The notes beneath the pieces were generated by a model. That model did no database searches and was not told the origin of the DNA. It saw only the letters and a program-made list of their open reading frames with translations. Made by a program: the position numbers and the translations under genes. Positions 17,339 through 27,314 of a DNA stretch of 64,000 nucleotides are shown here, piece by piece. The DNA comes from Prescottella equi (GTDB lineage: Bacteria; Actinomycetota; Actinomycetes; Mycobacteriales; Mycobacteriaceae), in NCBI RefSeq assembly GCF_020171745.1, contig NZ_JAIVAH010000006.1:1-64000 (forward strand). The letters are read 5' to 3'. How positions within the stretch are numbered: position 1 is the first letter of the stretch; every line of letters starts with the position of its first letter.

Positions 17339-18094
17339 TCACACCGCCGGGGTATCACTCGTGCGGCCAGCCGTCCCGATCAGTTCCTCGGTGGTCAGGT
17401 ACCGCGACAGCGCGGAGGCGGCCATGCGAACCGGCGCCGCGTGGCGGTGGTCGAACTTCAAGTGAGTCATGGGCCCGCAGACCGATACCGCCGCAACAGC
17501 GCCACCGACCGATCCGACCGGCACCCCGATGGAACCGAAGCCCGGCCGACATTCGGCCACCTCGTAGGAGACGCCGCGATCGCGCACGGAGTCGAGTTCC
17601 CGGCGGAGCTCACGGGGTGAGTCCTCGGAACGTCCGTTGGATGCCAGGAGCACCTTTCCGATCGCCGACAGCGCGGCCGGCTGCCGACCGCCGACCCGGG
17701 TGGGAAGATCCGAGGCCATTCGTCCGCCGACCTTGTCCAGGTACAGCACGTCGCTTCCGACGAGAATGCCGAAATGGACCACGTGCCCGGTCACCCGATG
17801 CAGTTCCCGCAACATCGGCGCCGCAGCCGCATTGAGCCGATTCTGGAGCAGAGCGGTCGCGCCGAACTCCATCAACTTGGGGCCGAGTTCGTACTCGATG
17901 CCTTCACGATGCAGCCATCCCAGGACCGTGAGCCGTTCGAGCAGGCGGTGGACGCTGGACCGGGGTATCCCGGTACGGCGCGCAACACCGGCGAGCGTCA
18001 TGCGGGGTCGTCCGTCGAAACTGTCCAGCACCATCGAGATGCGGTCGACGGTCGACGTCGGTGTCTCCCTCGTGCTGCCTGCCTCGGTCCTCAT
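17339..18094 (-). CDS. IclR family transcriptional regulator
   Basis: Predicted 251-aa regulator: an N-terminal winged helix ([19 protein letters not shown]) and an IclR effector domain ([51 protein letters not shown]). AGGAGG precedes the ATG at 18094. It is transcribed away from the ThDP-enzyme and hydroxyacid-oxidase genes and so probably controls them from the 256-nt intergenic region. It is clearly paralogous to the IclR at 39922: both share [10 protein letters not shown], the Asp-Leu/Glu-Leu-Pro-Thr-Arg-Val segment and the HLKFDHRH motif, suggesting related effectors. Confidence 0.88.
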   Translation of the reverse strand: MRTEAGSTRETPTSTVDRISMVLDSFDGRPRMTLAGVARRTGIPRSSVHRLLERLTVLGWLHREGIEYELGPKLMEFGATALLQNRLNAAAAPMLRELHRVTGHVVHFGILVGSDVLYLDKVGGRMASDLPTRVGGRQPAALSAIGKVLLASNGRSEDSPRELRRELDSVRDRGVSYEVAECRPGFGSIGVPVGSVGGAVAAVSVCGPMTHLKFDHRHAAPVRMAASALSRYLTTEELIGTAGRTSDTPAV

Positions 18095-18350
18095 ACCAAC
18101 CTCCTACTGCGCGATGCTCGAACAACGTCATACCACGCACCGGAGGTGTCGTCGCCCTCGAAACCACCACCTGGTCAACGGACTTGGCTACCGGTCGGTA
18201 CCGCCGGCCGCGGCGCCTCGAACCCCCGGATGCGCGTCCCGCTCACCGGTTCGAGTCCTTCGCCACACAATCTGCCCTGGCTAGCGTCGGATCAACCAGG
18301 CAGAGGCGCGGACACGCTCGATGTCGTTACCGTGGAGGGAATCAGCGAAC

Positions 18351-20021
18351 ATGACGGACAACAACGTCCCCGAGGCGGTCGTCGGCAACGGTGGAACGGC
18401 GGTCGCCCTGGCCCTCGAGGCGCTCGGCGTCGAATGCGTCTTCGCGATACCGAGTGCCCACAATCTGGCGATCCTGAAGGCGATCCACCGACGAGGCCGG
18501 ATCCGCGTCGTGGGCTGCCGTCACGAGCAGGGTGTCGCACACGCGGCGGACGGGTATGCCCGCACGACGGGCCGGCTGGCGGTCGGCATCGTGAGCACCG
18601 GACCAGGAACGGCCAACGCGATGGGTGGCATGTACGAAGCGCACCATGCGTCTGCGCCGGTCATGCTCATCACCAGTCAGGTCGAATCCCGCTATCTCGG
18701 GCGTGGTTTCGGCTACGTGCACGAGGCCGACAACCAGGCGTCGATGCTGCGGGCCGTCTGCCGCGACGTGCGGACAATCGAGCGGGCCGACGAGATCGCC
18801 GAGACGATCGTGCAGCTCGGCCGGGCGGCGGTGCGGGACCGCCCGCGACCGGTGGCCGTCGAGATTCCCACAGACCTGCAGGAGCAGGAGGGGCTCGAGA
18901 TTCCCGTCGCCACGCTGCACGCGGAAGCGGCGGCGTCGACGCCCCGGACGCGGCCGGCCCCGGTGGCCGTCGACCGCGCGGCCGCGGTCCTCTCGTCCGC
19001 GCGGCGCCCCCTGATCTGGGCCGGTGGCGGCGTCATCCGGTCGGGCGCGGAGACGGCGCTGCGCCGCCTCGCGGAGAAGTGGGATGCCCCGATCCTGACC
19101 AGCCGCGAGGGTCGCGGATCCGTGCCGGAGGACGGCGAGCGGTCACTGGGCGCCGTCGCAACCACCTCGGAGATGCGGGAGTTCATCTCCCAGTGCGATG
19201 TTCTCCTCGCGGTCGGCACCCGGTTCCAGCAATATCCGACCGGCGAATGGACCGTCCCCTTCCCCTCGCGCATGGTCCATCTCGACGTCGACCCGGCGGT
19301 GATCGGTCGCAGCTATCCGCCCGAAGTCGCCGTGATCGGTGACGCCGAGGTCGGACTGGAGATGCTGACCAAGGCGCTCCCCGAGCGAGCCGTGGACGAG
19401 GCCTCCGCACGCGCCGCTCATCTCGAACACGGGCGCGCGGCAGTGTCATCCATGCGGGCTGAGCAGCGCGCCAGAGCCGGTCGCGATCAGAGCGCGATCT
19501 GCGAGTCGATCAACCGCAGGCGCCCGCGCGGCGGTGTCGTGGTCCGGGACGCGACCGTGCCCGCGTACGTGTGGGGCGAGGGCCTCCTGGAGATCTGGGA
19601 ACCGCGCACGTCGATCCGCTCCACAGCGGCCGGGATCGGTCCCGGACTGCCGCTCGCGATCGGGGCGGGTCTCGCGTCCGGCAACCACGTGATCGTGCTG
19701 CAGGGCGACGGCGGGTTCATGCTCAGCGTCGGGGAACTCGCGACGGCGGTCCAGGCGAAGGCCCCGGTCGTGATCTGCCTCTTCAACGATGCCGGCTACC
19801 AGATGCTCCGCAACATCGAGTCCCGGATCGGCGACGGCGAACTACACGACGTCGAGCTGGCGACGCCCGACTTCACGAGGCTCGCCGAATCCTTCGGTGC
19901 CCGATCGGCCCACGTCACCTCCGCGGCCGCATTCGATGCGGCTCTCGCGGAGGCGTTGACGGTCGAGGGGCCGACGCTCATCGAGATCGACATGCGGTCG
20001 CTCGAATCCATGCGCCCGTGA
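18351..20021 (+). CDS. thiamine diphosphate-dependent enzyme (acetolactate synthase / 2-oxoacid decarboxylase family)
   Basis: Predicted 556-aa three-domain ThDP enzyme. The N-terminal Pyr domain has the catalytic Glu (E59 in CRHEQGVAHAADGYAR). The C-terminal PP domain has the cofactor motif GDGGFMLSVGELATAVQ ending in CLFND about 28 residues on. The central domain contains PLIWAGGGVIRSGA. The His typical of benzoylformate decarboxylase in the NLHSAAGTGN segment is absent (here IVSTGPGTANAMG), so the reaction cannot be fixed; acetolactate-synthase-like or 2-oxoacid decarboxylase are options. GGAGGG precedes the ATG at 18351. The next gene, 74 nt downstream, oxidises 2-hydroxyacids to 2-oxoacids, so the pair probably works in sequence. 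Confidence 0.82.
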   Translation: MTDNNVPEAVVGNGGTAVALALEALGVECVFAIPSAHNLAILKAIHRRGRIRVVGCRHEQGVAHAADGYARTTGRLAVGIVSTGPGTANAMGGMYEAHHASAPVMLITSQVESRYLGRGFGYVHEADNQASMLRAVCRDVRTIERADEIAETIVQLGRAAVRDRPRPVAVEIPTDLQEQEGLEIPVATLHAEAAASTPRTRPAPVAVDRAAAVLSSARRPLIWAGGGVIRSGAETALRRLAEKWDAPILTSREGRGSVPEDGERSLGAVATTSEMREFISQCDVLLAVGTRFQQYPTGEWTVPFPSRMVHLDVDPAVIGRSYPPEVAVIGDAEVGLEMLTKALPERAVDEASARAAHLEHGRAAVSSMRAEQRARAGRDQSAICESINRRRPRGGVVVRDATVPAYVWGEGLLEIWEPRTSIRSTAAGIGPGLPLAIGAGLASGNHVIVLQGDGGFMLSVGELATAVQAKAPVVICLFNDAGYQMLRNIESRIGDGELHDVELATPDFTRLAESFGARSAHVTSAAAFDAALAEALTVEGPTLIEIDMRSLESMRP

Positions 20022-20095
20022 CGGGTGCACACGAGGCGCACCCCGCACCACTGCGCCGCTGTCGTCCGTCAGCAATCCGCCCGCCTGGAGGCATC

Positions 20096-21313
20096 TTGAC
20101 CGTCACCCCTCGCCGCATTCCCCGCGTCGCGGACATCGCTCCGTTACTCCGCCGCGAACCGCGCACCGGCACCCGGCTGGACCGGAAGCTGGCTCGCGCC
20201 CACACGGTCGACGACCTGCGCACGATCGCGCAGCGGCGCACGCCCCGACCGGTGTTCGACTACGTCGACGGCGGAGCGGACGACGAGATCAGCATGCGAC
20301 GGGCGCGCAGCGCCTTCGATGCAATCGAGTTCCACCCGCGGGTGTTGCGGAACGTCGCAGACGTCGACACCGGGTCGCCGATCCTCGGCCGCACGAGCGC
20401 TCTGCCCCTGATTCTGGGGCCGACGGGGTTCACCCGCCTGATGCATCACGCGGGCGAGTCCGCCGTTGCGGCCGCAGCCGGGGCCACCGGCATTCCCTAC
20501 GCGCTCTCGACGATGGGCACCGTCTCGATGGAGGATCTGACGGCCCGGAACCCGGAGGGAAGGAACTGGTTCCAGCTGTATCTGTGGCGGGATCGGGACC
20601 GCAGCCGGACGTTCATCCGGCGTGCTGCAGATGCCGGCTACGAGACCCTCGTGCTCACCGTCGACGTCCCGGTCGCCGGCGCCCGTCGCCGCGATCTGCG
20701 CTCCGGGCTGACCATTCCGCCCACTCTCTCGGCCCGCACGATCGCGCAGATCGGACGTCACCCGCAGTGGTGGTTCAATCTCCTCACCACCGAGCCGCTC
20801 CGGTTCGCGTCCTCCGACGAGGGCGCCGGGTACGGCGCCGGGAAGTCGATGATCGACCCGTCCACCACATTCGACGACCTCGCGTGGGTACGGGAACAGT
20901 GGGCGGGAAAGCTGCTGGTGAAGGGAATTCTCCGTCCGGACGACGCGGCCCGCGCGGTCTCGGCCGGCGCGGACGGGATCGTCGTGTCCAATCACGGTGG
21001 CCGTCAGCTCGATCGGACGGTGACACCGCTCGCGGTGCTGCCGTCCGTGGTCGAGGCTGTCGGCGCCGGAACGCCGGTCTTCCTCGACGGCGGCGTCCGC
21101 ACCGGCGCCGACATCGTCGCGGCACTGTGTCTGGGCGCGCAGGCATGCTTCGTCGGTCGCCCCTACCTCTACGGTCTGATGGCGGGCGGCCAGGCCGGTG
21201 TGGAACGCATGATCGACATCCTCGCTGCGGAGATGGCGCGCACGATGCGACTGCTCGGAGTCACCACCACCGCGGACCTCGACGGGTCGTTGATCGGCCG
21301 GTCCGGCACCTGA
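20096..21313 (+). CDS. FMN-dependent 2-hydroxyacid oxidase/dehydrogenase
   Basis: Predicted 405-aa member of the lactate oxidase/mandelate dehydrogenase family (FMN_dh), oxidising an (S)-2-hydroxyacid to a 2-oxoacid. The catalytic loop GIVVSNHGGRQLDRT supplies the active-site His and Arg. FLDGGVRTGADIVAALCLGA and FVGRPYLYGLMAGGQAGV form the phosphate-binding end of the barrel. PVFDYVDGGADDEISM is the usual N-terminal motif. The start is TTG at 20096, chosen because GGAGG lies 5 nt upstream and no ATG/GTG fits. It forms an operon with the ThDP enzyme and is closed by a hairpin at 21321. Confidence 0.87.
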   Translation: MTVTPRRIPRVADIAPLLRREPRTGTRLDRKLARAHTVDDLRTIAQRRTPRPVFDYVDGGADDEISMRRARSAFDAIEFHPRVLRNVADVDTGSPILGRTSALPLILGPTGFTRLMHHAGESAVAAAAGATGIPYALSTMGTVSMEDLTARNPEGRNWFQLYLWRDRDRSRTFIRRAADAGYETLVLTVDVPVAGARRRDLRSGLTIPPTLSARTIAQIGRHPQWWFNLLTTEPLRFASSDEGAGYGAGKSMIDPSTTFDDLAWVREQWAGKLLVKGILRPDDAARAVSAGADGIVVSNHGGRQLDRTVTPLAVLPSVVEAVGAGTPVFLDGGVRTGADIVAALCLGAQACFVGRPYLYGLMAGGQAGVERMIDILAAEMARTMRLLGVTTTADLDGSLIGRSGT

Positions 21314-21320
21314 GTGCCGC

Positions 21321-21349
21321 GCGGATGCCCCGGATTCCGGGGCATCCGC
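21321..21349. terminator. bidirectional terminator
   Basis: Perfect 13-bp stem GCGGATGCCCCGG with a 3-nt loop, 21321-21333 pairing with 21337-21349, between the convergent hydroxyacid oxidase and DUF1801 genes. Outer TGAGTGC and ACTCA bases extend the pairing. Confidence 0.85.
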
Positions 21350-21351
21350 AC

Positions 21352-21750
21352 TCACTTCGACAGATTCAGTTCCACCGCGGCCCGCACGAGCGCCATGAAG
21401 GCCTCACCGTCGATCGGGTCGTCCTCGTGGAAGTCGATGGCGCGCCTCGTGTTCCCCTCGAGGCTGGAGTTGAACAGGCCCGACGGATCCGCCAGCGCGG
21501 CGCCCTTGGCGAAGGTGACCTTGACGATCTTCTTGTACGTCTCACCGGTGCAGATCATTCCGGCGTGCGACCACGTCGGCACCCCGCGCCACTTCCACTC
21601 CTCGACCACCTCGGGATCGGCCCGTTTCACCAGATCCCGGATCTCGGCGAGCCTCTCGCCGCGCCAGTCCCCGAGTTCCTCGATGCGCTGATCGATCAGA
21701 TCGGACGGTGCAGGTCCGCCGTTGTCGTGCGTCGAACTGGTTCCGGCCAT
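21352..21750 (-). CDS. DUF1801 domain protein
   Basis: Predicted 132-aa protein with a DUF1801 (YdhG-like) fold: RIEELGDWRGERLAEIRDLV, then EEWKWRGVPTWSHAGMICTG and KVTFAKGAALADPSGLFNSS. This small family contains many uncharacterised bacterial proteins; some are annotated as phosphoribosylformylglycinamidine-synthase-like or iron-chaperone (frataxin-like) domains without firm biochemical proof. The gene is monocistronic or leads a short minus-strand transcript with the 47-codon frame 100 nt upstream. Function is not predicted. Confidence 0.8.
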   Translation of the reverse strand: MAGTSSTHDNGGPAPSDLIDQRIEELGDWRGERLAEIRDLVKRADPEVVEEWKWRGVPTWSHAGMICTGETYKKIVKVTFAKGAALADPSGLFNSSLEGNTRRAIDFHEDDPIDGEAFMALVRAAVELNLSK

Positions 21751-21850
21751 GTCGCGGTCGCTCTCTTCGAGTTGGTAGTCGAGCCCCGATTCGAATCGAG
21801 TATCGACGAAGAACCGATGGAGCGCACCACGAATCGAACGGGCCGTCCCG

Positions 21851-21994
21851 TCAGAAGGGATTCCCCATGATGACGCCGAGCAGTTGGAGCGGCATCGCGA
21901 GGAACATCGAGCCCACGTACAACGGATACCGGATCGGGTCGCCCGCGAGATATCCCTCCGCGAGCCAGGACGTGATGTCTGCAGCCGAACCCAT
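21851..21994 (-). CDS. 47-aa small hydrophobic protein
   Basis: A complete small gene: a GGGGTGG ribosome site, 5 nt, then ATG at 21992-21994 and a TGA at 21851. The peptide begins MGSAADITSWLAEGYLAGDP and ends in a hydrophobic helix, MFLAMPLQLLGVIMGNPF, long enough to span or lie on a membrane. Codon usage is GC-rich at third positions as in real genes. It lies 100 nt upstream of the DUF1801 gene and divergent from the lipase. No function known; it could be a membrane microprotein. Confidence 0.55.
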   Translation of the reverse strand: MGSAADITSWLAEGYLAGDPIRYPLYVGSMFLAMPLQLLGVIMGNPF

Positions 21995-22143
21995 TGTTGC
22001 CACCCCTTCGTAGTCGATTCACCCTGTGTGTCGGCGATGCGGACCCGGACGTTTCAGTCCTCGCATTTCGCGTTACGGGCGGTACCACCCGTGCTAGGTT
22101 CCCTCGAGCGGTCGGGACGCTACGCCGAAAACAAGGAGCTCAC

Positions 22144-23088
22144 ATGCGAAAGTTGTTCGCAGGACTTGCAATAGCAGCTTCGACCATACTCCTGGCCGCC
22201 GGGACCGCGCAGGCCTCGCCGACGCCCCCGTTGCCCGTGCCCGACGGCTTCTTCTCCGGCATCCCACCGGAGCTGTTCAATCCCGCGGGCTCGCTGCCCG
22301 GGTCCAACGACTTCTCGTGCAAGCCGACTGCGGAGCATCCCGAACCGGTGATCCTGGTGCACGGCACCGGCGGTGGGCAGCAGACCAACTGGGGCAAGTA
22401 CGCGCCGCTCCTGGCGAACGAGGGTTACTGCGTATTCGCGCTGACGTACGGCGGGGTGCCCGGGATGCCGTGGCCGGTGAGCGCGATCGGTGGCATGCTG
22501 CCGATGGAGCAGAGCGCGCAGCAGTTCGGCGCGTTCGTCGACCGGGTGCTCGCCGCGACCGGGGCGCGGAAGGTGAACCTGATCGGGCACTCGCAGGGCA
22601 CGCTGATGCCGAGCTACTACGTCAAGTTCCTCGGCGGCGCCGACAAGGTCGACAAGTACGTCTCGCTGGCGCCGCTGTGGAAGGGCGTCGACGCCCTCGG
22701 CGTCTCGCAGCTGGCCCCGACCGTCAAACGCATGGGACTCGAGCAGGCCCAGGCGGACACCCTCGGAAAGCTGTGCGGCGCGTGCTTCCAGATGGCGGCC
22801 GGCACCGACTTCATGAACAAGATGAACGAGGGCGGGCCGTACGTGCCGCAGGTGACGTACACGAACATCATGACCCGCTACGACGAGGCCGTCGTGCCGT
22901 ACACGGCAGGATTCGTCGAGGCCCCCAACGCCACCAACATCGTGGTGCAGGACGGCTGCGCCCTCGACTACGCCGAGCACGCGGGCATCGCCGCCGACCC
23001 GATCGCCGCGACGCACGTGCTCAACGCGCTCGACCCGGCGCACCCGCGCCCGGTGCCGTGCTTCTTCGTCCCGCCGTTCACGGGCTGA
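22144..23088 (+). CDS. secreted lipase/esterase, alpha/beta hydrolase (Lipase class 2)
   Basis: Predicted 314-aa secreted triacylglycerol lipase. The signal peptide MRKLFAGLAIAASTILLAAG ends at TAQA before a Pro-rich start. The oxyanion segment PVILVHGTGGGQQTNW and the nucleophile elbow IGHSQGTLMP identify the Lipase_2 family. Asp and His of the triad probably lie in GCALDY and the HAGIAADP segment. Cys pairs (FSC/GYC, CGAC, GCA/PCF) fit an extracellular protein with disulfides. AAGGAG lies 6 nt before the ATG. A long hairpin follows at 23113. It acts outside the cell on acylglycerols or other esters. Confidence 0.88.
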   Translation: MRKLFAGLAIAASTILLAAGTAQASPTPPLPVPDGFFSGIPPELFNPAGSLPGSNDFSCKPTAEHPEPVILVHGTGGGQQTNWGKYAPLLANEGYCVFALTYGGVPGMPWPVSAIGGMLPMEQSAQQFGAFVDRVLAATGARKVNLIGHSQGTLMPSYYVKFLGGADKVDKYVSLAPLWKGVDALGVSQLAPTVKRMGLEQAQADTLGKLCGACFQMAAGTDFMNKMNEGGPYVPQVTYTNIMTRYDEAVVPYTAGFVEAPNATNIVVQDGCALDYAEHAGIAADPIAATHVLNALDPAHPRPVPCFFVPPFTG

Positions 23089-23112
23089 ACGAGCCGAACA
23101 GACTTGAACGAC

Positions 23113-23145
23113 TCCGCCCCTCACCGGAAGCCGGTGAGGGGCGGA
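23113..23145. terminator. bidirectional terminator between lipase and clpB
   Basis: Perfect 15-bp stem, 23113-23127 (TCCGCCCCTCACCGG) with 23131-23145, loop of 3 nt, between two convergent genes and 11 nt from the clpB stop. Confidence 0.88.
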
Positions 23146-23155
23146 ACCACGACTG

Positions 23156-25708
<2,553 letters not shown>

Positions 25709-25796
25709 TGGTCACCTTCCTTGCGACGAACGAACGTAAGCATTGTGCCGTGCCGGACGCATCCGTACGGCTGTCGTTCTCCTCAACGAACGAAAC

Positions 25797-25817
25797 CTTG
25801 AGTCTGTTCCGCTCAAC
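25797..25817. promoter_or_regulatory. HAIR-like HspR operator, clpB/flavohaemoglobin intergenic region
   Basis: CTTGAGT at 25797-25803, a 7-nt spacer and GCTCAAC at 25811-25817 match the HspR inverted repeat consensus CTTGAGT-N7-ACTCAAG with two differences in the second arm. It lies 89 nt upstream of clpB and 136 nt upstream of the divergent flavohaemoglobin gene, so it could act on either. Confidence 0.8.
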
Positions 25818-25952
25818 TTCTAGATTCTCGAAGAGATTTCCCCCACGGTCGGCGAGGCCAGCGGCGGGACCCCGCCCGGAGCGGTGCACACTGGTAAGCG
25901 GTGCCGGTCGGTTTCCCACGCCCGGGCCAGGCAACACGCGAGGGAGGACGAC

Positions 25953-27116
25953 GTGGACACGGCCGAGATCGGGCACATCCGCTCACTTTTCACTACCGTC
26001 ACCGCGTCCCCGGACCACCGCGACCGCTTCGCCCGCACCTTCTACACACAGTTCTTCGGACGACTCCCCCAGTGCCGGTCACTGTTCCCGGCCGGCATGG
26101 ACGCGCAGCGCGCCAAGCTGGTCTCGGCGGTCGAGTTCATCGTGCGCGGCATCGACGACACCGACCGACTGCTGCCGTTCCTCGCCCAGCTCGGCCGCGA
26201 CCACCGCAAGTACGGCGTCGAGCGCGAGCACTACGCCGCGGCCGGCAACGCGCTGCTCGACGCGGTGCGCGACGTCGACTCCGACGAGCCGTGGAGCCCG
26301 GCGAGCGACGCCGCGTGGCGGGAACTGATCGCACTGATCACCACCACGATGTCCGATGCCGCCGACGCCGACGACTTCCCCGCGCTGTGGGGGGCGACCG
26401 TCGTCAGCCACGAGCGAGTGCTCCGCGACCTCGCGGTCATCCGACTCGAGTGCGACTCGCCGGTCCCGTACGCGGCCGGCCAGTACGTGAGCGTGCAGAT
26501 TCCGCAGCGGCCGCAGATGTGGCGCTACCTCTCGCCCGCGATCCCGACGAACCCGTTCGGCCAGATCGAGTTCCACGTGCGCCGGGTCTCCGGCGGCTGG
26601 GTGAGCCCGGCGATGGTGAACGAGACCGCCATCGGGGACCGCTGGCAGATCAGCTCGCCGCTGGGCGGTCTGCGGGTGGACCTGCAGAGCGACCAGGACG
26701 TGCTGATGATCGCGGGCGGCACCGGCCTGGCGCCGCTGCGCGCCCAAGTGATGGACATGGCGCACCGCGGGATCAATCCGCGGGTGCACCTGTTCGTCGG
26801 CGGCGCCTACCCGTGCGACCTGTACGACATCGAGACGCTCTGGCACCTGTCGCTGAGCAATCCGTGGCTCACCGTCGTCCCCGTCACGGAGGAGGACGAG
26901 AACCCGTGGTGGCACCCGTATCCCAGCCCCGAGCCGCCGAACGGGCTGCACCAGCGGCTGCGTGGACCGATGGGCGCCGTCGTGAGCAGTTTCGGCACGT
27001 GGGCCGATCGTCAGATCCAGATCTGCGGTTCGCCGTCGATGGTCAAGACCACCGCGTACGCGCTGCAGCGGGCGGGCACGCCGGTCGAGTCGATCTCGTA
27101 CGACCCGCTGCGCTGA
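25953..27116 (+). CDS. flavohaemoglobin-like globin/FAD reductase fusion, type II (Rv0385-like)
   Basis: Predicted 387-aa fusion. Residues 1-140 form a globin: B10-like Tyr31 in RTFYTQFFGRLPQ and proximal His84 in GRDHRKYGVEREHY. The rest is a ferredoxin-NADP reductase module with AGQYVSVQIP, GGTGLAPLRAQ and ICGSPSMV. The FAD segment reads RYLSPA instead of the usual R-x-Y-S, as in type II flavohaemoglobins of mycobacteria, some of which act on D-lactate rather than NO. GGGAGGA precedes the GTG start. Position, divergent from clpB, matches Rv0385 of M. tuberculosis. Nitric-oxide or lactate roles are family-based possibilities. Confidence 0.85.
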   Translation: MDTAEIGHIRSLFTTVTASPDHRDRFARTFYTQFFGRLPQCRSLFPAGMDAQRAKLVSAVEFIVRGIDDTDRLLPFLAQLGRDHRKYGVEREHYAAAGNALLDAVRDVDSDEPWSPASDAAWRELIALITTTMSDAADADDFPALWGATVVSHERVLRDLAVIRLECDSPVPYAAGQYVSVQIPQRPQMWRYLSPAIPTNPFGQIEFHVRRVSGGWVSPAMVNETAIGDRWQISSPLGGLRVDLQSDQDVLMIAGGTGLAPLRAQVMDMAHRGINPRVHLFVGGAYPCDLYDIETLWHLSLSNPWLTVVPVTEEDENPWWHPYPSPEPPNGLHQRLRGPMGAVVSSFGTWADRQIQICGSPSMVKTTAYALQRAGTPVESISYDPLR

Positions 27117-27119
27117 AAC

Positions 27120-27136
27120 GGCCCACCCAGCGGGAG
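27120..27136. promoter_or_regulatory. candidate operator of the CTCCC-N7-GGGAG family, SBP promoter
   Basis: GGCCCACCCAGCGGGAG matches the palindromic motif CTCCCACCGAGCGGGAG found at 41527 with three differences. It lies upstream of the orphan substrate-binding lipoprotein gene and just after the flavohaemoglobin stop codon. Confidence 0.45.
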
Positions 27137-27267
27137 TGCCTGTGGAATCCGTCCACCCGCGAGACTATTGAATCCGAAACATCATGTCGCGCAATTTCAT
27201 TCGACGCGCATCCGGTTGGGTGAAATCGTTGACGTAGCCCACGTCACACCCCTAGTGTCGGCGCATC

Positions 27268-27281
27268 CAAGCATTCGCTTG
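27268..27281. promoter_or_regulatory. candidate TetR-type operator CAAGC-N4-GCTTG, SBP promoter
   Basis: CAAGCATTCGCTTG lies 34 nt upstream of the SBP start codon. The same CAAGC-N4-GCTTG palindrome occurs twice upstream of the paralogous SBP gene at 48531, suggesting common control. Confidence 0.55.
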
Positions 27282-27314
27282 CCATCCGTCGTGTCTCCAC
27301 TGGAGGTAACTGGC

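Noticed and set aside
18351-20021. Assignment of the ThDP enzyme as benzoylformate decarboxylase
   Set aside because: The residue context of the catalytic His of that enzyme is missing, so only the superfamily is claimed.
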